Shown here one piece after another: positions 57,801-64,000 of a stretch of DNA of 64,000 nucleotides. The notes beneath the pieces are model-generated. The model saw nothing but the letters and a program-made list of their open reading frames with translations, was not told the DNA's origin and searched no databases. The position numbers were made by a program, and so were the translations under genes. Position 1 is the first letter of the stretch, and each line of letters opens with the position of its first letter. Location of the stretch: assembly GCF_030272615.1 (NCBI RefSeq), contig NC_081408.1, forward strand, positions 763,982,173-764,046,172. Direction: 5' to 3'. This DNA comes from Cryptomeria japonica (lineage: Eukaryota > Streptophyta > Pinopsida > Cupressales > Cupressaceae).

Positions 57801-58835
57801 TCATGCAGCTACCAGAATCAGTAGGTATTGGATCATCTCCCTTGATAGCAATAAACACCCATTCATTATCTCATGAATTTCCTTTATTTGATCCATCATC
57901 AGACACACCTTCATCAATGGCATAATAACATCTCTTCTAAAATTTAGGATTGAAAGTATTTCTAGGAACTCTTTTAGGACACCTTGAGGCAAAATGACCT
58001 ATCTTATTACATGAAAAACATTTAAGAGGCAACTTTCCTTCATACTTACCAACTCCTTTAGGTAATCTTCTAGCAATCAATAATTAAATCTTCTTAAGCT
58101 CTCACTCTTCTTCTTCTATTTCCTTCATCTCTTTCTCATATCTTGATATCCTCCTTGAATAAATTTCTCCCAAATCATATCTCTGCTTATCCTTTCTAGA
58201 AATAGTGGCTTTAAATGCAGATTTTGTCTTAGGAAGGGAATCACCAAACTCACTTAATTCAAAGGCTGATAGCTTACCAATCAACATGTCTCTGGTCATA
58301 TCAGTCACAATCCAGATTTTATTAATAGAAGCAACTTTATGTTTGTAGGATGTAGGTAAAGACTTGAGCACTGTAGCAAAATCTTTGATTCTTCCAACTT
58401 TCCACCAACACGTATGATATTGCATACTAATTCATTCACCTTTTGCATAAAACAAGTGATGTTCTCATCTTCTCCAATCCTCAACATCTCATACTTTCCT
58501 TTCAAGCTCTGCAAGTTAGCAATTTTCACATAACTATCTCCTTCATATAAGGTTTCCAACATCTTCCAAATCTCATGAGTAGTCTGCAATTCCATAACAT
58601 TTGTCATCTCAAAATCAATCAATGCACTCAACAATGCTTCCTTAGCTCTAATATTGCATTCAACTTCCTTTATCTCATCTGAAGTTGAAGGTCCATTAGC
58701 AGGAACAACATACTTGTTCTTTGTAATAGTCCAATTAGCATCGCCAATGCATCTTAGATGACACTCCATGCAGCACTTCCAAAGAGAGTAGTTAGTTCCA
58801 TCAAATCTCAAACTGTCCTTCTTGTAAGTCGCCAT
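57801..58835 (-). pseudogene. gag: Copia C gag with zinc knuckle, frameshifted
   Basis: ATG at 58835 (MATYKKDSLRFDGTNYSLWK), capsid pattern CHLRCIGDANW, ATTHEIWKMLETLYEGDS-like and ENITCFMQKVNELV; after a shift near 58390, LKSLPTSYKHKVASI, LIGKLSAFELSEFGD and a Glu-rich end (58102). After stops the zinc knuckle CFSCNKIGHFASRC is intact at about 58020. Start chosen because it lies 45 bases inside the primer site and precedes the conserved DGTNY motif. Confidence 0.87.
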
Positions 58836-58877
58836 CTTGGATCACCTCAAGCAATTAATTTTCTCCAGAGGAACCTT

Positions 58878-58890
58878 CTATGATACCAAT
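58878..58890 (-). promoter_or_regulatory. Primer binding site of copia C
   Basis: The plus strand CTATGATACCAAT gives TGGTATCATAG on the element strand, matching initiator Met-tRNA except at one base, next to the LTR at 58891. Confidence 0.8.
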
Positions 58891-59550
58891 TGATGAAATG
58901 GATTGATATCCAATGGATAACTAAGATAGGGGGTGAAGTAGTTGTCAAACAAACTTACAGAAACTAAACTTAGTATTTGATCTGATTATTAACCATGCAG
59001 ACCACCAACACAAAAAGGCACACAATCCAAAAACATCCACAAGCATCATGAATTACCATTGCAACAACTCAGATTACTAGAATCATATCATCATCATACC
59101 GACCTTCAAGAACACTAACTGGAATGACTATCAACCTGGAAAAAGCACTTGTGGATCTCCAAACCATGAACAAATTGAATTGAAGATGCACATCAACGTC
59201 CCAAACATTCCTCTAGATCCACATATCAATATATTACAATGCGGAGCAATGCATATCGAAATATTGAACACTGCTATCACTGAACAACAAGAAAACTAGC
59301 CACAACACATATAACCATAACTCACTCAAATCTTCATGTAGACCTCTGCAAATCATACTAAATCATCTATACACAATCCTCTATAAACCCTTTAATAATC
59401 CGCAAACTATGATCATCACCATGCAAAACAAACCAACATACTGAACTCACTGCAACATTGTCACAGAGAAATATGTTGACATCAATGACAACACATCTCT
59501 CAGATATCATCAAAGCACATATTTGTAACAATCTCACCAAACATCCAATA
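58891..59550 (-). repeat. 5' LTR of copia C, internally deleted (660 bp)
   Basis: Starts TGATGAAATGGATTGATATCC and ends CCAAACATCCAATA. At 58996-59000 it jumps from ATTAACCATG to ACCACCAACAC, skipping what is 53182-53869 in the partner LTR; ATG is present at both breakpoints. By eye the remaining parts differ at roughly a tenth of positions. Confidence 0.9.
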
Positions 59551-59555
59551 GGGAT

Positions 59556-60969
59556 GAGCATTATCATGAAAATATAATATAAGTTACCTTCGATCTAAAG
59601 CCAAAATTTTGATTTTTGAGAACTCCTTATATTCCAATATTTTTTGTATAGCTTGATTAGCCAAAGAGCCAACAAAGGTGTTAGCCTCTTTGAAACAATA
59701 CACAACTTTAAAAGATTTAAAGAAATGTAATTGGCATAAGATTTTATCTAACTATAAAGTGGAAAATTTAACCCTAGTGGTTCCCCACCTAGGAGAGAGA
59801 AAGGAAACCACTAGGATGATTTTCACTTAGGAGATACTTTACATTCAAAAGAGGGGCTTGAATTCACTAGATCCAAATCCAAGGGAAATAAGGATGTGAA
59901 TACCAAGTGGATTGCAAGGATTGAAAAGTGATTTGGCCTCTTTTATAAATAGATATGTTGACTTGTTGACTATTTAGAAAAGGGAGTCAAAATGGATGAA
60001 ACAAGGAGCTACCGGTTCGGGATCGGGTTGTAACTTCAGATCTGAGATATTTATACTTATACAGATCTGCCCTATAAATTTATAGAAAAGTTGATGGGAC
60101 CAGGTTGAAAGTGTACTTGGTCCTCCGAAAAATCCGCACGTCGAAAAGGGTTTTTATGTCTCTGAAAATGAAGTCCAAACCTACAATTAATATTGCACAC
60201 CTGTAACCTACACACATAAAAGAAGGGAAGAAGGGTTGTGGATAGAGGTTTTCCTAAGTTAAACCCTAGTTGAGGAATCAACCTTGAAAGAAAGTAATTG
60301 CAAATTATTAAATGTGAATAATGGAAGTGTATACCTTGTATATTTGCAATAGATGATGATGGTTGCTTTACTTCTTGAAAATGATCACTAATGTTGTATG
60401 AAATGGCATGTAACATGACAAAATCCTAATCACATACACATGCTTGCAAATGAATCTTGTAATGTTGCTTCAATGGATGAATGAAGAAGACACATGAAGA
60501 AGAGAACTTGATGGATGTTTGATGACTTGAATGCTTGATGACGATAATGGAGACCTTTCGCTTGAATTTCTCTTATCTTTTGTATATCAAATGAGGGAAT
60601 TGAATATCCTTTTATACATTCCTAAGAGAATTAATTTTAATCTTATTGAAGGTCAGCATCATGGAGATTAAATCTTGAAAGGAAAACTATCTTCAAGGGT
60701 CAGATGGACCTATCTTAGGGCCACCCAAAGAGGGGGGACAAGGGTGCCACGCCCCTGTCCTAGGGGGGATTGGGGCACCACGCATGGACAGGGTCCTGAG
60801 ATGATATAAGGGCTACTACGGGAGGAGGTTCGAAGGTGCAGATAGGGGTCTCAATTGAGTAGGGAGAAGAAGTCGCAAAGGTGAGGGCCTAAAACGCGGT
60901 CAAAATCGTAAGGGTTGCAATTTTATGATGCTACATTAACAAGCATTTCAAGTGCCAACATGAAATGGA
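59556..60969. other. Spacer with LTR-like GC-rich patch
   Basis: No gene. A minus-strand 114-codon frame at 60416-60072 has no motif. 60710-60800 is unusually G/C-rich (CAAAGAGGGGGGACAAGGGT, CCACGCCCCTGTCC) and resembles LTR start regions, but no LTR edges were found. TTGTATATCAAATGAGGG at 60575 and a TATACATTCC follow-up could be a promoter. Confidence 0.35.
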
Positions 60970-61250
60970 TTTGTTTAAAATGGAGAGAATGCCAACTTAG
61001 AGTCTCCTTCTACAATGATATCTCTGATGTTTAAATTGAATGCCAAAGCTAGGTCAAAGTTAAGAGCTTCCAATTCAACCTTGTTATTGGTGTCATCTAC
61101 TATCTTTTTGCAAGTTGCCTTAACAATGTTCCCCTTGGAATTGCAGATGATTTCCCCAAATTCCAGATTTGCCTAGATTCCCCTTGGAGGCTCCATTGAA
61201 ATCAAGCTTCCATTTGTTACTAGGAGGAGGTGTCCATTTTGCACTTAACC
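60970..61250 (-). pseudogene. LINE RNase H fragment
   Basis: Minus strand: KWTPPPSNKWKLDFNGASKG at 61240 (first catalytic Asp as DFNGAS, with Asn for the usual Asp-Gly), then in a shifted frame NKVELEALNFDLALAFNL (Glu) and IRDIIVEGDSKLAF (Asp), ending in a stop near 60975. The last Asp region is missing. It belongs to a third LINE lineage, as the residues differ from both LINE groups here. Confidence 0.75.
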
Positions 61251-61645
61251 TCTTATTCTTTTTTTTATTGGCCTGAAGTGATCCATGTATAAGTAGGGGT
61301 TTGAGAAGAGGTCATTTCTTACGAAAATTATTATTCCAAGAAATAAAATTGCAGCGTTGTAAATTGTACACCCTCTACACGAGGAAGAGAAGAGAAATAG
61401 GAGCCTTTGTGCATTCAACAATTGATTGTGTTTTATTGAATTGATTTTGCTATTCAATTATTAATTTGCATATTTCTCATTGTGCTTACGGATTGATTTA
61501 ATTGGATTTGAGTTTCGGTGGTTAACTCATTAAGTTTGATTATTTATGCCTCAACTTTCCTATAAAGATTCTGGTGAACCTGACATGAACACTATTTTCT
61601 AATTTATTTTGTGATTTTTTGTGCGTTTGTAGGTTACAATAGGTT
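61251..61645. other. AT-rich spacer
   Basis: No feature recognised. Confidence 0.4.
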
Positions 61646-61850
61646 TTTGTTTTAGCAGGTTACCAAATATGACAGGTTTCCATTTTTAGATAGTTACTAA
61701 ATTTGGCAGGTTTAAGTTTTCAGCAGCTTTCCATTTCTAGTAGGTTACTAATTTTAGCACGTTGTTTTTTAGCAGGTTACTAATTTTAGCAAGTTGTTTT
61801 TTTTAGCAGGTTACTAATTTTAGTGGGTTTCTATTTTAATAAGTTCTTAA
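61646..61850. repeat. Degenerate tandem repeat, unit about 25-35 bp
   Basis: The core AGCAGGTTACTAATTTTAGC is repeated with variation at least six times (GCAGGTTACCAAATATGACA, TAGATAGTTACTAAATTTGG, TAGTAGGTTACTAATTTTAG and so on), separated by T-rich spacers. Confidence 0.8.
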
Positions 61851-62787
61851 AAAAAAATTTGATGTTTTTTACTGTAATTTCCTCTGTTACTGATGCATTT
61901 CCAACATGTGGCTATTGAAGTTAAGAAAAGGTGATTACGAGCGGTTGAAGACTATATCATAAAACCGCTAATCATTTCTTTGCAGAGGTAGCTTAGGTAA
62001 TTGTCTATGATTTCTAGAATAGATCACACTTCCATTGGTGCACTAAAATTAACAATTGTTTGTTGTGTTTTGAGCAATAGGCTCTTTTATGTTTATATTT
62101 TGAGGGCCTACCTCGAGAGTAGACCATAAGGCTAGGTGAGAAGGAATGACTCAAGTGGTAATAAGGCTAAGGTCAAGCCCTTCCAAACTACTATAAATAA
62201 ATGTGTTTGTGAGGAAACTTGCAGGCAATAGGTGTTGATATGTCATATCGACGCCTGTCTCCCCTAGTACTCATAGTAGTGCATAAAACCTGCAAGGGTT
62301 GGGAGGCCGCTTTTTATAAGAGTGAAATATGTTGTCCATATTTTTGTATTCACAAAAATGGACAACCCCTTTAAAAAAATTGTTAAAAAATGAAAATTTT
62401 ACTCTAAGGAATGCTTCTTGAGGCAAAATTTGGCTTCACCCTTGGACTGGCTTAATCCTCGGTCCATCCTCGATCCACGTTTCAAATTTCATTGCATTCT
62501 GAGTTCGTTTGCTTTGTTTTTCTTAAATTTTGGGTTTTTTCTTCTTGACTGCAGGTGGAAATTTTTCCTTTGATTTCAAGTTTTATTTTTCTCTTGTTTT
62601 AATGTGGTAGGGAAATTTTAAATCAATTCCAAGTGCACTTTATTTAAAACTTGTCACTTTTAACTTACTTTTTATTTCTCTCTTATTTTTATGTGTTTTA
62701 AGTTGTAGGAACTTTTTGGACAAATTACAAGTGAATTTAAAATTATAAGTTTGAAAAGAACTTGTAATTTCTTTCAAAAGTTCCTAC
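61851..62787. other. Spacer, LTR-like in places
   Basis: No gene. Contains ACTATAAATAAATGTG at about 62189 (TATA-like) and AAAACCTGCAAGGGTTGGGA at 62286, which could belong to a gypsy-type LTR or leader; no partner found. Confidence 0.3.
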
Positions 62788-63045
62788 TTAAGTGATTTTG
62801 AGATGTAATAGAGATTTTATTTCCCTATTACATGTTTTAATATTTTTAGTCACTTGTAAAGGGAATATTATTCCCTATGGCAAGTTTTTTTTTTTTTAAA
62901 GTTAAGTCACTAAAACTTGTAAAGGGGATTTTATTTCCCTATTACAAGTTATTTTGACATATCTTCATGACCTTTTCTCTAACAAACCCGATTTTTCCTT
63001 ATGAGTTGAAAAGTGAAGCAAATTAAAACTTGTAAAGAGGATTTG
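62788..63045. repeat. Series of imperfect palindromes (ACTTGTAAAGGG...TTACAAGT)
   Basis: At 62914-62950 the arms AACTTGTAA and TTACAAGTT are perfect, with inner GGGA/TCCC pairing. At 62804-62832 TGTAATAG pairs with CTATTACA. At 62857-62873 AGGGAATATTATTCCCT is a near-perfect palindrome. A fourth partial copy, AAACTTGTAAAGAGGATTTG, is near 63026. Confidence 0.75.
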
Positions 63046-64000
63046 AAAACCCGATTTCATGTTTTTTGCTTGCATTTTAAACTTGTTCTTGCTTCTCAAG
63101 AACCTGACTTGATTTTTCTCCAAGGAATTCAAATTTTGGAGGAATTGAAAACTGATTTTTGTGGAGGAATACATTCATGAAGGAGGCATGGTGATTCTTA
63201 TCCCTCTTTTGTTGGTTTATGTGCCACATATTGTGTGTAGGGTATTACACATATTACCCATTTTACTAGGCGTTTTTGCTAGTTTTGTGTCACGTTTTTC
63301 CTCTTTTGCAGTCATTTTTGCAGCATCAAGGAAGGCATTTTGGTCTCGCTAACCTAGACATTTTGCTTGCTTGCTTCAACACGTACCCTAGCTAGGCATG
63401 TGGACTCATTATTCCTCCTCCTTTCATGTCATTTTTGGTGATTATGGTTAAAATCTGAGTTTGATAAAAACATGGCTAGCGTTTTAATATTTTCATTTTG
63501 CCTTCTATCTAAGGAGTTGATTGTTTCTTCCAAAGTTATTCCATCTCTTTGGAGGGCATCTTGATCAAGCAAGGTATGTGTTTTTTTCAATTGTCTTTAT
63601 TTTTTTTTTTTTTTTTTATTTTTGTTAAGTTTGATGTTTGTGTTGTTCTTTTTCATTTTGGGTTTGAGAGAGATCTTCCCATTTCTATCCAAGACTTGAA
63701 TGCAATTTAAGGATTGCATTGTCTTTCCCCTTCCATTTTCCCTCTTTACTTGCATTCATGTTTTCAAAACTCGATTGCAAGTAAGATGAAAAAGTGAGTT
63801 TTTCCCCTTTGGTTGAAAATATTTCATCATCTTTTTCCAAAAGTTCAAGTTTCAAAGTATTAAAAAGCTTGTCTTTCCAATTTTCGGGTTTTAAAAACCT
63901 GATTACAAGTGAAGGTTTTTCCCATTCCTTTGAGGTTAAAATAAAGATGATCTTCCAAAATTCTTTCCTTATTCACCCGCATTCATTACCCTTGTTCACA
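63046..64000. other. AT-rich spacer to window end
   Basis: No gene recognised. A T run at 63599-63618. Words AACCCGATT, TTTTCCC and CTTGTAAT recur, continuing the style of the palindrome region; it may be the leader or LTR of a large element that extends past the window. Confidence 0.35.

Larger units (their letters stand above)
53057..59550 (-). mobile_element. Ty1/copia retrotransposon C, complete
   Basis: Minus strand: 5' LTR (58891-59550), primer site, gag, protease, integrase, RT, RNase H, polypurine tract and 3' LTR (53057-54424). Flanks GAGAT (left) and GGGAT (right, 59551-59555) match at four of five bases, consistent with an aged target duplication. Frameshifts and stops occur throughout. 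The 5' LTR has lost about 690 bp present in the 3' LTR. It is related to copia A in gag and pol and in LTR ends. Confidence 0.92.

Noticed and set aside
60072-60416. 114-codon minus-strand frame
   Set aside because: No recognisable motif, surrounded by spacer, and no homologous copy in the window.
1-64000. CRISPR arrays, bacterial operons or plasmid features
   Set aside because: No regularly spaced identical repeats, no bacterial gene structure; all tandem repeats are microsatellites or degenerate.

Overview
The window looks like repeat-rich nuclear DNA of a seed plant. I would guess a gymnosperm (conifer), because of the density of old, decayed Ty1/copia, Ty3/gypsy and L1-type LINE copies and the style of the copia gag and LTR sequences, but no sequence here proves the species. 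I see no intact host gene, no rRNA or tRNA gene, no CRISPR array and nothing bacterial. Almost every coding trace is a retrotransposon protein broken by stops and frameshifts, set in AT-rich DNA.

Layout. 1-3698: 5' part of a minus-strand copia element (A), with gag, protease, integrase, start of RT and 5' LTR. 3699-7945: a plus-strand LINE that has lost its reverse transcriptase but carries an extra third ORF (ORF3) after RNase H. 8960-13390 and 19614 onward: an outer minus-strand copia (B), interrupted by a complete minus-strand chromovirus (Ty3/gypsy with a chromodomain, 13391-19613) that has a perfect 5-bp target duplication. 20329-26330: LTR-like pieces and AT-rich spacer. 27032-27391: a complete tRNA-derived SINE with a 16-bp target duplication. 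27600-32470: two copies of a diverged unknown block flanking a GA microsatellite; one copy keeps a P-loop-like exon remnant. 33025-39579: a cluster of ORF3-type LINE copies, one nested tail-to-tail inside another. 39961-42200: 3' end of a different element and an unrecognised pseudogene. 42430-42990: TA microsatellites. 43080-49560: a near full-length minus-strand L1-type LINE (ORF1, then ORF2 with endonuclease, RT, zf-RVT and RNase H). 51770-52538: an unrecognised pseudogene. 53057-59550: a complete minus-strand copia (C), both LTRs present, one with an internal deletion of about 690 bp. 59556-64000: spacer, a LINE RNase H scrap, short tandem repeats and palindromes.

The most interesting system is the ORF3-type LINE family. 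Several copies in the window share the order zf-RVT, RNase H, ORF3, 3' UTR and a fixed 3' end (ATCAAAAACAT) in place of a plain poly(A) tail. Where both flanks can be read, each target duplication starts with AACAT, the same bases as the element end. This suggests target-primed reverse transcription guided by the terminal bases, with an undescribed protein encoded downstream of ORF2. In both LINEs where the ORF1/ORF2 junction is visible the two ORFs overlap by ATGA, which suggests coupled translation. The SINE shares a roughly 30-base tail with the 3' end near 39971, suggesting a SINE-LINE partnership.
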